From positions 2,218,330 to 2,282,329 of the forward strand of contig OY979728.1 in NCBI GenBank assembly GCA_963855995.1: a stretch of DNA of 64,000 nt, in the 5' to 3' direction. The notes under the pieces are model-generated. The model had not been told where the DNA came from. It saw nothing but the letters and a program-made list of their open reading frames with translations, and did not search any database. This DNA comes from Muricea muricata (lineage: Eukaryota; Cnidaria; Anthozoa; Malacalcyonacea; Plexauridae). Below, in pieces: positions 46,368 through 60,360 of the stretch; position 1 is the stretch's first letter, and every line of letters starts with the position of its first letter. The position numbers were made by a program, and so were the translations under genes.

Positions 46368-49300
46368 ACGCGCCTGGCTTTGTAAGGTGAATATTAACTA
46401 TACGCGGGGACCAAACATTTGGCAAGTGATGGACCACCATATAGCTATAACAAACATATATATATCTATCGTAACGAATAGCCGTAAAAACATATATATC
46501 AAAAAATGTGGTACTATATCCACAAATTAAATATAGCGAGAAAAATGCGGGATATGATACGTGACGGCAGGCTGGAAGCCGAAAGATAAAAGTTACCAGC
46601 GAGAATCGTGATAAACGTTCAGCGAAAAAGATCAAAGATAATTTGCCTTTGGTAAGAAGATTTCAGATACCAGAGATTTAAAAGGCTTAAGACCATAAAG
46701 ACGCACTCGATTGCAGTGATTACGTATATTGGATTTTACAGTGTCGGAGATTAGACTGCTGAAGGCAAGTCCGGTCAGTTTTTCAAATAATCCTGAGTTA
46801 ATGTCAACCGGCTAATTTTGTTCGTGTTGTTTTGTAAAGTTGCCTTATTTCAAGTATTAAACGTTTGATAAATTCGTCAAACTAAGAAACTTAAATGTTT
46901 CCATAAAAAGCTGTTGTTCAACGTTATTAGAGAGTTTGAGCATGACTACAAAGTACGAAGACGTACATTTTTGTATCTTTGACATGCCTACACACAACTC
47001 TGTTCATAACTAGTTTTGGCTCGATGTGTTTGTAAAACGTCTTCGTTGACAACGAAGATTTTGTAAAAGATTTTGTACTTTTTATACTCTTATTTTAAAT
47101 GGAATTTTTATCCTGCGGGATTGATATTTGCTCGTCAAGTTTGTTGCTGCAAGGAACTGCGATGAATTTAGCCTTTCCGAAGACGAACGACGAAGACTGC
47201 TATGAACAGTTCGCTGCAGCAAAATACGTCTTCGTTGTCGTACTTCAGTTGTCGCGCTCAAACTCGCTATCTTAGTTGTGTTGTCAAGCTAGGATTATTT
47301 ACCCATAAGTCCTTTAGAAAATGAGCTTAAAGCTATATCTAGATATGAATAGATGTTACCTTATACTATGTACTGTATCGAGGAAATCACAAAAGTAGGG
47401 TCAGAGTTCTGCGTTTTGGCCGGACGAAACCATTTAATGTATAAAGAATTATAGGAAGTATGGGGAATGTTGTGGCAAGGTGTAATAGCTGTGAAAATGA
47501 TGAATAAAAATTCATTTCAAAATCAACAAGGAGTCTTTGTCTTCAGTAATTAATGATAATCGTTTCCCGTTAGTTAAACTAATATTTTCAAAGATGAAAG
47601 CCTGGCTTTGTCAGGTGAACGTGACCATGGAGTTTCGATCCTGAAAGAATCGCAATCTGTTTGTCCTCAAGTCACTCTTGGATAACAGACCATTCTGTCG
47701 TAAGAAAAAAAATTGCGTGACCCCAGTTGTGACGTATCACGCATATCTATAAATATCCAAGATAGCGGACAACTAAAGATTTCAAGTCAAATATCGCACC
47801 AAATAAAGCAGATATAAAAATTCTATAATAGACTTCTATATATTGTTTTGCAGTCTCCTTCAAACAAGGCCATAAAAAATTTAAATTGCCTTTTAAAAGG
47901 ATGAAAACATGTATATATCAAAGGTAATTTTGCGCATTGTGGTGCAAAACAAATAAATTTATACAACAGTGTCTCCAAAGTGTGGTATGGTAGCACTTCT
48001 TGCGATAGTAACTACTAGTTTTATTGTATAACAAAGACCGATCGATGTCTTCCGCATGTCAAAGTGATTAATGCGCATGCACATGGATTAAACAGAAATA
48101 TAGGATTAGGGGAATATCGTATTTTAAGAATTTTTGACTAGAGTTTGTTGGCAACTTTTTAGTTGCCGGAATGAAAAGACGGAAAATGAAAGGCGAATTC
48201 ACCACCAAAAATGAAGACGCCAAGTAATCCAGTGATAGACAGAAACGGTTTTATGCAGATAATGAAGAAACGCTATTTCTCATGCCTTCTTATTGAAAGG
48301 ACTTTAGTGGCGTAATTAAATTTATACGCAATAGTTTGGCACAATTATTGTTGGATTGAGACACGCTAGACAATGATTGAGTTGAGCCGAAAAAAAATAC
48401 CTCTGGTTCCGGTTACCCGACCGACCCTCTTTTTTTCTACCAACCCTATTAGGGTGTCCCAACCTACAGGTTGTCCCAACCCCCCCCCCCCAATAGACTC
48501 TAGAGGATACTTATTTAAGCAAGAGCTCAGATTGTAAATTGTTACAATCTAGAGAAAGTCCAACATCATACCGTCCTTAGCTCAGCGTTAGCTGGTGGAA
48601 TGGTGTTTTGTAAACTTGGCCTTTCATGTATCTCAACAAAAATATTTCGTGGAGCAAAGAGGTGGATATTGTTGTGGGTATTCGTGGTGCCGACATAAAT
48701 GTGTCAAGTTAAACAATGGTCATTATGCGAAACGTTAAAGTTAATAAATTATCAATCAATCAAGCAATTTTTATTCAGGAAGCCTACGTCACAATATATA
48801 TTTTTCAGTAGGGTCCTGTGCATTATGCAAACTTATGCAAAACTACTCTTAATTTCAGTGAGTTTCCCATTTCTTGTTAACATTTTGAAACTTATCGTCA
48901 TTTCTTCGAAGTACTACCGATCAGTAAAATGTCAACCAGGATGACAGCTACCAATTGCAAACCAGCTATTACCAAAATACTCTGACAATTCCGCCATCTT
49001 GTTGGCTCGTAGCCTGCGTAACTGGCGCTTTAGGTAGGTTTGGGGAGGGGAGAGGATAATGAACGGGGGGGGGGGAGGATTATGAACGGAGCGGCGTGCT
49101 GGGAACGAGCAAGCAGTCCAGTTGTATACATGTCAACGGTGCTTCCCCGCGCGAAATACGCTAATCTGTTGCATTAAGGACATGACAATGAGCACTGGCG
49201 TTGAAGAACATTTTTGACTTGACAATGAACATCAGACATTATTGGACTTTGAAGACATTTAATTAATTAAGAGAAAACACCACAACGTGTATATCTGCTA

Positions 49301-50799
49301 TGAAACGCCGAATGACGCAAGAAAGAGCAAACATGCGCCAGAGTCTCAGACATTTGCGTCAAAGTCTACGTTCTCTTTTGTGAGAACATCATTTTGTAAG
49401 AACTAAATTTACTCAAATATAACAAAGATAGATCCAATAGAAGAGCGTGTAATACACAAAGCCTACTTCTAATGCATGTGAACAAGTGGTAAAGTTATAA
49501 AAGCTCTGAGTATGTGTCCCCTTATCTGAATATCTATCAACTCATTCACTGGTTTCAGTGGTTCGCACTCATTTACATCCCTCAGTGAAAGATCCTATGC
49601 ATTATGCATTTGCCTGCAACAAATTATCGAAGTTTAAAGTGTAACGATAGACGATTATGCTGAAGGTTCGCTTGAACTGCAAAAAAGGTTTGCTTGAGAG
49701 TGCTTACCCAGAGAGTTGGAGAAAATAAACGTTTCCCAGTAAATGTAAACGAATTCATAACTTGACATCCTGTACCCCGCAATCCGCGAACGTAAACTGT
49801 CAAAGCAGAACTTGAAAACGGCTTGAGTCACAGCTTAATAAGTTAAGTTTTACAGCTTTAATAAATTTTTCTTCCGCTAAGCTCGCGCTATGTCAACTAT
49901 CATTTTATTACATATTTTAAAATATCACACGCCATCCCATGTGGTCACCGATAATGCTATTATCTCACTCGAACTTAGCTTGTCCATACATAACGAAATA
50001 TAATTTATTGATAAATGATGATAAAAAGATGATTTACGAGTCCCTTTACGAAGAAGAAGCTGAAAGAATTTGTTCTACTCTAGCTTATGCCAGTGGTCTT
50101 ATGATAACTACGACTAACTATTAAACTATACTCGTGTTTATTTTGTGATTGTCTATGTCAATATGGTAATCTTTTAATTTAATCCTAAAAATCGTCTTAT
50201 AAATACATATCATTCTAATATCTACATGCCTCTCTGCTGCCTAATATTTTTTATCTGATCCACAAACACAAACTGATTACAGTGAATATATTAACTAAAA
50301 TTTTTAACAAATTTTGTCTGCATGATGTTTAATTACGTACTTTATATCTGTGCTTATCAGTAAAGTTTGTTTGATAAAGAGTATGTACGCAGATCTACAC
50401 TTAGTATGACTAATTTGAATACAACTCACAAAAGAAAACGTAGATCTAGACTATATCACATCGTCGAGAATGACTTTGCCAAATGGAGACTGGGCTTTAA
50501 CATTCTTTGAAATCAGTTTTTGCTGCTTATATGAGTATTGAATATTTACAAATCAATGTTTATATTACATAATTGTGTCCCATGAGCAGCAAGGTTCGAA
50601 GTTCAAACTGGTAGTTGACAGTAATGACAGGTAAAGTGGGGATGATCTATAACTCCTAGTTTCGGCTAACTGCCATCTTGCATAATTCTGTTCCAAGTAC
50701 AAACCACGCAGATCTGCAATAAATAAGCATTGCTCTCCTTGTACGCTATGTTGTTCGGTGCAAATATCCGGTTGCTTTCTAGTACTTTTTCCGCTACAT
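46368..50799. other. Intergenic, no gene recognised
   Basis: Includes the possible 3' UTR of the BH3 candidate. A C run lies at about 48480-48491 and a G run with a short direct repeat (GGATTATGAACGG) at 49040-49090. Frames at 48699-48944 and 49939-50124 have no recognised domain. Confidence 0.35.
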
Positions 50800-51081
50800 C
50801 TATGAGGGCAACGTAGCAATCTGCAATCTATTTAAGCTGTCTGTCGTGAAAAAAGGCGCATGGGCAATGCTGTTTGAACGTCCAGATACTCCATGTTGTA
50901 TACCACATCTCCGCCGACGAGGCACACGAGCGTCCGTATTGTTTGGCTGCGCTTCCAAATCGCTGTACTCCATGTAACTTTGCGACAAATCCATTAAGTT
51001 TGTTGTGGCTGTCAACGCGCGATTCGGCGTTCCAGATGTTGAGCTATTTGTTGTATCATCGTTGCGAAGTCTCCAACCCAT
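50800..51081 (-). CDS. Uncharacterised 93-codon ORF
   Basis: It starts MGWRLRNDDTTNSSTSGTPN and is Ser/Thr/Asn-rich with an RRRR cluster (residues about 55-59). It is probably disordered, with no signal peptide, membrane segment or recognised motif. A second minus-strand frame (50565-50819) overlaps its end in another phase. Codon use looks more coding-like than the surroundings, but there is no homology support. Confidence 0.25.
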   Translation of the reverse strand: MGWRLRNDDTTNSSTSGTPNRALTATTNLMDLSQSYMEYSDLEAQPNNTDARVPRRRRCGIQHGVSGRSNSIAHAPFFTTDSLNRLQIATLPS

Positions 51082-54000
51082 TAAATAAGTCTTATTTCGA
51101 GAATATCAAGTTTATATATTTCCCTTCTGGTTTTGTATTATGAGAGTAGCTGGTAAATAGTTTCTGGTCTTGTATTACAACCTGTTTCGCTGATGCGGTC
51201 ACACTTCACAAACGAAAATGCTCCCTAAATATTTGTGAAAGCTTCTTATATTTCAAGCGAACGAGACATTACGTATTGGATCGGAATTGTGTAATATTAG
51301 GGTCTTTTTTGGGTGAGACTTGCCCAGAGTAGTTTCCATGGATATGACGTTGACGTCAAGAGTATCGAAACCATGTCATGTCGCCGTTGTGTGAGGTTGT
51401 CTGACTCGCTTTGACGTGCATTTGAGACAATTTTACCGGTAGGATATTAGAATTGTTGCCATTTCATAGTAACATTAGGTCTTTTGATATGGCTGAGTTT
51501 CGATGCGAGAGTCGCTGTTCCCGCAGTGCGAGCTGTCAGCGACATTGATGACGTTAGCAAACCACTTAAAGAATTTAATTTGATTGTTTTGAAACTGCTA
51601 TGCGAACCACCGAAGCAAAGAGCGCTTTGTTTCCAATTGATAGTGCGACGTTTGTAATGAAGATTTCCATTCAGAAATGTGATTTGTTGATAATGAAGAA
51701 CGGGACATGTCGCTTTTTTTGTCAATTTTTTTTCAAAGTTTATCCTTTCAAAGTTTCTGTAAATTTTGAAGTACTTGTATGAAATCTTTGGAGTAAATTA
51801 AATCGATGACCAACACTTAGTCAATCTCCTCTAGCCTCTCTTTCAATTCTTCGATTCTGGTGTCACGAAATATTTTAATTCATTGATTTTCAATTTTTTC
51901 CCCATCGGATTGATTTAATTAAAGTGCCATTTAATGCAAAATATTTAGGCTAGGTTCAATCACTTGGCATTAATATGTAATTTGTGGTACGATAAAACAC
52001 CTGCCAGCTCGTAATCGATGCGTAATAGTATCATTAAAATATTTTTAAAAGTCATTTATTCTCAATGTTAGTCAAAACATGGAAACTGTTTGATTGTAAA
52101 TTCAAACTATTATTCAAGTTCTCTCCACTAATTTTGCTGGAATATGCTCATCAGTTCAAAAGAGACTTTTAGTATGTCGAGTATGTTTTAATTCTTTATT
52201 TTAGGAATGACATCAGCAAACATTATAATGCAATTTGTGGTCAATGACGTAAACAGCAGGGGGCTGAAGTTCTTGTGAAGACCTTCAGTATCACTGTTTG
52301 CCAAATAATTCCACACATTCTTAAGAGTAGGAAAGTGCATTTTTAAACAAGTTAAATAACATGTTTTTTGGACAAAACTTGTTGAGACACTCATTTAAAT
52401 TTTCAAGTCAAGTTGCGTGTGCTATTCTCAAATGATTAAAATATTCACAGTTTTGAGCCCCCCTAGCTCGGTCCAATGTTGACACAGTTCAAAAGCTGCA
52501 TGTCCGAGCAAAGGTATTATCCTCACAACATTGAATTAGGGGAGGGGGCGGCAAAGGTAATTCTACAAACCGTAGGAAGATGACATATGAACGCTCAAGT
52601 GTCATAACAATTTTGACCAAGATCAACAATAATGATCAGCGTTTTGTGTTTATGATTCGTTCTTCAGAGTGTAATTTCTAATGTAGTTTTATTGTTTAGA
52701 GTAGCCAATCACTGGGGCTGTTCATATTCGGCGACCCGTTTATACCCACCCACAATGAGAACCGTCGTTTGACCCCTCTCTCCCCATCAGTTTTCTCTGC
52801 CCGGCATTTCGCTGTCGGTTTATGATTACTATTTTCAGACTTTTAGAGATAAGATTAGGGTTAGATTAATCAATCTTAGGTTAGATTCAACTAAAAAGGG
52901 TGATCCCTTTTATCAGAAATTACCAGAAATTATAGTTCTGCAGAAAAAACTGGCATCATGTAGCCGATTACACGCAAAATACCGAATATTCGTGTACAAA
53001 TACAAACAGGTGCATTTTATATAGCCATCAGTAATCTGTATGTAGCTCATACTTGTTGGGGGAAAATTATTCGAAAAACTTTAATAAGTAAAGGCAAATC
53101 ATTCTGACGTGTGATTTTTGAAGCGAAGCATATGATCCAATATTGCGCATGCGAAATATTTAAGCTTCCAACAACCAAGCCAAAAAATTCGGGAAATTGA
53201 CAAGTTTTGCTTCCATTTAAAATTTATCATTTCCTCAGATACTTTCCTCAGAATTCTACATAATACCAATTTTAGAAAACCTTGATCCAACCTTAAGATT
53301 AATACGCTTAGTCTAACCCTAAATCTACCAAGTCCAATCCTAAATGCTAAACACCAACGCTAAATGCTAAACTCGATCTTCTTTTTACTCGAAAAACTTA
53401 GCGAGGTAAGACAAAATGCAATGCCGGCTAGATTTATTCATTCAAATAAACAATATACATGCTTACATGTAACATCTAAAACTTACATTTCCACAAAGAG
53501 AAAACACGTTAGCTTTAAGGGATGATTAAAACTAAATTACTAAAAGCAGCATGTTTTAAAGCGTTGCCTTTTCCGGGCTAGTTATATCTTGAATATGTAC
53601 ACATCCATACACGTGTGTAATACATTGGTACGTAGAGATTTTTTGCCAAGATCCTAAACACACGCAAAACACGCATCAATAGGTTTAAACAAGAACCACA
53701 CAACATTGAAGACCCTTGTAATTTTGCCTCATTAATCATGATCAGTGTTGCTTTACGGAGTTACTTGAAAGAGAGAACGTGCAAACGGGATTGTTCAAGA
53801 ACCAGGTGGATGAGTTGTGCAAAGTCCTTTGGTGAGACCAAATCATTCCAAGCCTGAGCGAAAATGTTTTTGAAATGAAAGCTACCTTTTGCAAGTATTT
53901 TACGCTTTACATTTGTCGCGAACAAGTATTGAAGAGGAATGTTGTAATTTTGCACCAAAACAAGCAAAAACACCAAGTTTTAGCGCAATTTTCAAAACGT

Positions 54001-54295
54001 TCCTGTCGATAGAGTTCTATTTCAAAATGATCAGTTAAACATGGAGAACAGATTAATGTTAAAAAATAACAACACTGTTATATACTACTAGCCCGATCGC
54101 ACCATCTGAAGTAGGCAGAAACTCAACAACACTTTGAACAACATTTTTTTTCCAAGATTGTAATATTTCGTTTGAGTTAAAAAATTTGATGATAACTCGC
54201 TAGACAGACTTGTAAAATATGAGAACTGTTGCAGTCTGATGTTATATTTATAACCGCGTGTCGTGTTTCCGTTAAGAGATAAAAAAAATCGAACC
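51082..54295. other. Intergenic, no gene confirmed
   Basis: TTAGGGTTAG (52855) and CTAACCCTAA (53313) are isolated telomere-like words in a degenerate setting. A minus-strand frame at 53761-53976 ends with KDFAQLIHLVLEQSRLHVLS and looks somewhat protein-like, but it lacks a convincing acceptor. Confidence 0.35.
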
Positions 54296-54545
54296 GCGTT
54301 TGATTGGATAATGGTTTGGTCTTTGCAGCGCTAGAGGAAGTCAATTCTGAAACATTCTGAAACACTGTAGTGTAAGATTGACGTGTTTTTGAAATTTTAG
54401 CTTTAGAAATCGGGTGATGCGATGCATTTGATTGGTCAATGCTTTCGTCCTTGCAGCGTGAGAGGAAGTCAAATCTGAAACATTCTGAAATACTGTAGTG
54501 TACGATTGATGTGTTTTTGAAATTTTGCACTGCAAAAACCTGACA
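54296..54545. repeat. 128-bp tandem duplication
   Basis: TTTGATTGG..., TTGCAGCG...AGAGGAAGTCAA and CATTCTGAAAnACTGTAGTG recur with a 128-base offset (for example 54323 and 54451). The minus-strand ORF across it reflects the duplication. Confidence 0.85.
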
Positions 54546-57500
54546 AACCATAACAGACCTTTATTCTCACGGGATGACATGCTTAACCATCGGTTATGGT
54601 ATGAAACCTACGTAAGTTGATCAGGATGTCTCGTGCAACATCGCAGAGATGAATTGTATGGAGGCGTGCCCCATTTCCACTGAAAACTTTGCCGCATTCT
54701 AAAGGTTCAACTTTTCATTAATTATGCGTACCACTGGCTTGCCCAGTGTGCTAAAAAGAGACATTCTCCCTCCTGAAAATACTCATCATGGCTATTAAAA
54801 ATAGCCAGGGGGAGAAGGCCTCTCCTTAGCGCACTGGCTAAGCTATGAGAACTTGAACCTCTGTATGCTCTGTCGTACGACTATCGCACCCTTTTTTTAA
54901 ATTGGCCTTCAAAAGTGATTAGAGCGTTCTGCATAATGTCGGCTTTATCGATACATAAAAAAGTACTGTTCGTAAAATCTCAGCGAATATCTCACAATTT
55001 GTAGACAATGGAAACAACCGGATGTATCCCACTTATGTGCGCCACTCCGGATGGTACAATAATCCTGGTTACAACTACGACTCTCAAGAGATTGTCTTTT
55101 CAGGCTGGCGCTATTTGTACAGTATATAAGAATATGGGCTGGCGAAGATCAGTACAACTGGGCTGAAGGGGATAATCACGGACACACGTGTATGGATGTG
55201 TACATTTACAAGGTGTAGGAGCCGCTCCTCCAGATATATTAGTAAAGCTCAGTGGTTGTATGTTTATGGGGATTCTAATTTCGTAAGTTTCCGTATTCCG
55301 TACGTTTACGTATAAGCCCAAATATGGCTTCAGCATCAAGCGTCGGCTTAGGACCGGCTGCTATCGGATTTCGCCGTAAGCATGCAAGCTTTGTGCACAT
55401 ATTTTGACATTTGTGTATAATATTAGTATTCCTGCTGTGAATTCTGTATGCTGGAATATTTTGATCGTCATTTAATACATACTATCGCCATCTTACCATC
55501 TACAGACGTCTGCAGTATTAAGGTGGAGGTATTATTTCAGACAAAATTTGTTCAAAAACCAACAACTGAAACCAAGGCATGGTTACTAAGCTAAACGCGA
55601 TCGAAGGTACTGGTAAGTAATTTCAACATGGCTTCCTTTTCTAACAAGAGTCAAAATATGAATATGGATGATATTGGATGATATGGATTAGATATGGATG
55701 AGCTTTCTAATAATGAGGGCTTGAATATTCACGATCCACGGAAAGTAGCGAGGTAAATAGAATTGGTAATATTTTTCCTGAGTACAGACTGTACGACTAC
55801 GTGGTTTAATAATATGAAAATGGTGCGCGGAGTCGCAGAGATACCAGATTTATTTCGAGTGTTGAACATGATATCCTAAGAGTGAGTGCAGCGAACGAGA
55901 GCATTTCCTAGCACCATGTATTTTTCTGTTTATTATATAAACTACAGTGTTTTCTACTAATATAAAACATCCAGAAGCTATTAGTTGATTGTTTGAAAAG
56001 CGATAATTTTCACATGTCATGATCTCACATTTGAGAGTATCAATTTTATCAGTGCTGGAAATCTTTATGAAGCACTGTACTTTAAATAATAAGTATTGAT
56101 AGACTATAGTCTGTCTAGTCACGAAGGTTAGTAATTCATTGCATGTAGTGATCATGTGATGGCAAACAGGCAGGTAAAAATTCGAGATTGTATTCAACCT
56201 ACAATTATAGTCCTATATAAAACCCACAAGTAAGTCTCTTTTGACTTTATTTTGTAATCAGCCGGTATGGTCTGGAAAGTGTGGCAATTACACACTCAAG
56301 AATTTTTGTTGTGTTCAGGTTTGCATACTTGGCTTAATGCTGAATATGGTGAATATGGCCAGTGCTAGGTATCTAACATGCACACTGAAGTGCATTTGAC
56401 ATAGGTTTGCGCGCTGTACATTTGAAATTTTTGAAACTCGAGATCTTGTTAAAAACAGCCATACTTTCCAGTCTAGGTCATCAGTCTACAGTATCTGACT
56501 GCCTATCAAAGTGGATTGTTTGTACTGCACAGCCAAGATACATTATTGGGCTGCAATTTTGATGTCTTCTAATAAATTTTCTATTAAATGTCTTCTATTA
56601 TATTGCCTATATTTTAGTCCCTATATATTTTCTATTAAATATTTTAAATCTCAGCACATCATCTTTCCAGTCGGGACTGCAGGTTCATAAACACTAAAAT
56701 TTTCGAATAATCAACATTATTGATTTCTTGTGGGTACAAGACTGTTGTTTGAAACATTTGAAAATGTGAAAATAATGCAACCGACTGTGGCTAGTTTGAA
56801 AATAAGCTAGTTAAGTGGACTATTTTTTATCACTCCCTGTATACTATCCTTCTGCCCATGCCATCTTTTTGCAACATTCAGTAACTGTCTTATTAAGGTT
56901 AAGTTAACAGTATCTAGCCATCCACATAAATTTAATGTTTATTTAATCAGAAATCTTTAGTAATGTTTGGTCACTATACTTTGGAACTTCAGTATTAGTA
57001 GAGAATAGCCAACAATAAGTCTCACTCATGTTGGGACCTATATGTTTTTGTCTCCTTGGCAGTGACCATGCCGTCATTCTAGCAGCTAAACCTGGGGCAT
57101 AATAAACATTTGAAAAACTTCATGAGATTTAGTCTGTGCAGAGATTGTGCAGAATGGAAATATATGAGCATGCACCCCCCCCCCCCAATTATCAGTAATT
57201 AATATTTGATAATTATTTTTAGTCTCTGAGGCTGAGAAACAAATTCACACAATTGCCTGCATGGTAAATATTGTTTGGCTGGACCAACATTTCAGTCCTG
57301 TAAAGTATGCATTCACCAAAGGATCTGGCCTGCACAGTCATATTTGGACAATTCAGTCATCCACGGAAATGCACAATATAAATTCCAACAAAACGTCTGC
57401 AAGCTATTTTAGGAAAAGAAAGGAACTTTAAAAAGACACACAATGGATGTGCTGTAAAGCCATAGATTAAGGATAAACAGATGTGCAACTGGATACGTGC

Positions 57501-58180
57501 CAGTCTCTCATGTTCTATGCTAATATACGACGTCACATCCACGAACCATGAAAGTGTTCATAAAATCGTCAATTAATTGACATTTCTCTTTCTAATTCGT
57601 TATAAACTTTGGCTTGTGTACTCGCCAGTATATTGCGCATATGCACTGCTGCTATGCTATGACCTGGTTTTTGTTGGCAGCATGAGCATCAGTAAAATAA
57701 AAAGGGATAACGTTTCCAGTGAATTTTGCGAAAAAATGCTGAAACAATTTTCTTTAAAATTTGTTTTTGTTCCGACGCACATTTCGGTACTGTTGATTTC
57801 TTTGTTTTTTAACCGTGTGCTTATGTTCATCTTGCTAGTCAAAATCAGGTCTAATTAAATGTTCATTTATCTTATACTAAATATACCGTAATTAGTCAAA
57901 CGAATACGGTTTTTGTAAATAATAGAATTTAATAAATAATTTCTTCTTATCTTGTGTTCAGATTTATTTATAAATCAAAATACATTATTACGAAATCTTA
58001 TTACGAAAAACAGTGCATGTACCATATATTTTTGCTAACCTCATACATATATTATTCACTTTTTAACACACCTTTGTCTCGCTACTAGCCTAGTACTCAC
58101 TCTTAAGCGCTTAAGATAATATTCTCCCTGTCCAAAATGCATGGTTACATAAATGTAGTTGTATACAAGACTGAATTTTG
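54546..58180. other. Intergenic, no gene confirmed
   Basis: A possible exon on the plus strand follows a strong acceptor (TCTTTTCAG at 55094-55102) and is open for about 38 codons, but its donor is weak and no family is recognised. A C run lies at 57175-57186. Confidence 0.3.
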
Positions 58181-58228
58181 GGAGAGGTGCGCGCCTCCCC
58201 TGGGAATAGGAGAGGTGCACACCTCCCC
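58181..58228. repeat. Duplicated 20-bp palindrome
   Basis: GGAGAGGTGCGCGCCTCCCC (58181-58200) and GGAGAGGTGCACACCTCCCC (58209-58228) are near-perfect palindromes separated by 8 bases, lying just outside the satellite element. Confidence 0.85.
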
Positions 58229-58370
58229 AAAAAAAACCCCCACATTCCCTTACAATTTCTCCAAAATCTGGCCTTGGTTATATGTTAACTCGGTTTGTGC
58301 ATGCATGCCACTTGATTTCTTATCTTTACTTCAAATGGTCATTGTGACCATGCGTGTGTCTTTAGTGTTG

Positions 58371-60360
58371 GGAAATGTTATAAGGATTGAAATTATTGTT
58401 TTCAGAGATTTTACGACTTTGGTTAAATAGGAACAAATCTTGTCATTATTTAACCAAGCCTATTATTACACGAATTATTATGTATTTAGTGTTTGAAAAT
58501 GTTATTATAAGGATTGAAATTATTGTTTTCAGAGATTTTATGAGTTTGGTTAAACATGATCAAATTTTGTCAATATTTAACCAAGCCTATTATTGCACGA
58601 ATTATTGTGTCTTTAGTGTTTAAAAATGTTATTATAAGGACTGCTGTATTGTTTTCAGAGATTTTATGACTTTGGTTAAACATGATCAAATTTTGTCAAT
58701 ATTTAACCAAGCCTATTATTACACGAATTATTGTACCTTTAGTGTTTGAAAATGTTATTATAAGGATTGAAATTATTGTTTTCAGAGATTTTATGGCTTT
58801 GGTTAAATATGTACAAATTTTGTCATTGTTTAACCAAGCCCATTATTACACGAATTATTGTGTCTTTAATGTTTAAAAATGTTATTATAAGGATTGAAGT
58901 TACTGTTTTCAGAGATTTTATAACTTTGGTTAAATATGCACAAATTTTGTCATTGTTTAACCAAGCCCATTATTACACAAATTATTTTGTCTTTAATATT
59001 TAAAAATGTTATTATAAGGATTGAAGTTACTGTTTTCAGAGATTTTATAACTTTGGTTAAATATGTACAAATTTTGTCATTGTTTAACCAAGCCCATTAT
59101 TACACGAATTATTGTGTCTTTAGTGTTGGAAAATGTTATTATAAGGATTGAAGTTACTGTTTTCAGAGATTTTATAACTTTGGTTAAATATGTACAAATT
59201 TTGTCATTGTTTAACCAAGCCCATTATTACACGAATTATTTTGTCTTTAATGTTTAAAAATGTTATTATAAGGATTGAAGTTACTGTTTTCAGAGATTTT
59301 ATAACTTTGGTTAAATATGTACAAATTTTGTCATTATTTAACCAAGCCTATTATTACACGAATTATTGTGTCTTTAATGTTTAAAAATGTTATTATAAGG
59401 ATTGAGTTACTGTTTTCAGAGATTTTATAACTTTGGTTAAATATGTACAAATTTTGTCATTGTTTAACGAAGCCCATTATTACACGAATTATTGTGTCTT
59501 CAGTGTTGGAAAATGTTGTTGTAAGGGCTGCTGTTAGTGCTGTATTGTTTTCAGAGATTTTATGAGTTTGGTTAAACATGATCAAATTTTGTCATTATTT
59601 AACCAAGCCTATTATTACACGAATTATTGTGTCTTTAATGTTTAAAAATGTTATTATAAGGATTGAAGTTACTGTTTTCAGAGATTTTATAACTTTGGTT
59701 AAATATGTACAAATTTTGTCATTGTTTAACCAAGCCCATTATTACACGAATTATTTTGTCTTTAATGTTTAAAAATGTTATTATAAGGATTGAAGTTACC
59801 GTTTTCAGAGATTTTATAACTTTGGTTAAATATGTACAAATTTTGTCATTGTTTAACGAAGCCTATTATTACGCGAATTATTGTGTCTTTAGTGTAGGAA
59901 AATGTTGTTGTAAGGGCTGCTGTTAGTGCTGTATTGTTTTCAGAGATTTTATGAGTTTGGTTAAACATGATCAAGTTTTGTCATTATTTAACCAAGTCTA
60001 TTATTACACGAATTATTGTGTCTTTAATGTTTAAAAATGTTATTATAAGGCTTGAAGTTACTATTTTCAGAGATTTTATAACTTTGGTTAAATATGTACA
60101 AATTTTGTCATTGTTTAACGAAGCCTATTATTACGCGAATTATTGTGTCTTTAGTGTTGGAAAATGTTGTTGTAAGGGTTGCTGTTAGTGCTGTGTTGTT
60201 TTCAGAGATTTTATGAGTTTGGTTAAACATGATCAAATTTTTTCAATATTTAACCAAGCCTATTATTACATGAATTATTGTGTCTTTAGCGTTTAAAAAT
60301 GTTATTATAAGGACTGCTGTATTGTTTTCAGAGATTTTATGACTTTGGTTAAACATGATC
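58371..60360 (+). repeat. 127-bp satellite, about 15 units, plus orientation
   Basis: The unit holds TTTCAGAGATTTTATNACTTTGGTTAAA, then TTTAACCAAGCCnATTATTACACGAATTATTG and AATGTTATTATAAGGATTGA. GGTTAAA and TTTAACC form a hairpin in each unit. Short ORFs recur every 127 bases because the repeat shifts frame by one each unit; they are not genes. Confidence 0.95.

Noticed and set aside
50565..50819. Possible BMF-like BH3 segment (IADLRGL)
   Set aside because: The spacing of hydrophobic residues around Asp does not fit BH3, and the frame does not join the upstream ORF.
52853..53370. Telomere-like TTAGGG words
   Set aside because: Isolated, degenerate and in both orientations; no real array.
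53761..53976. Protein-like minus-strand frame
   Set aside because: No good acceptor, no start codon in context, no recognised family.
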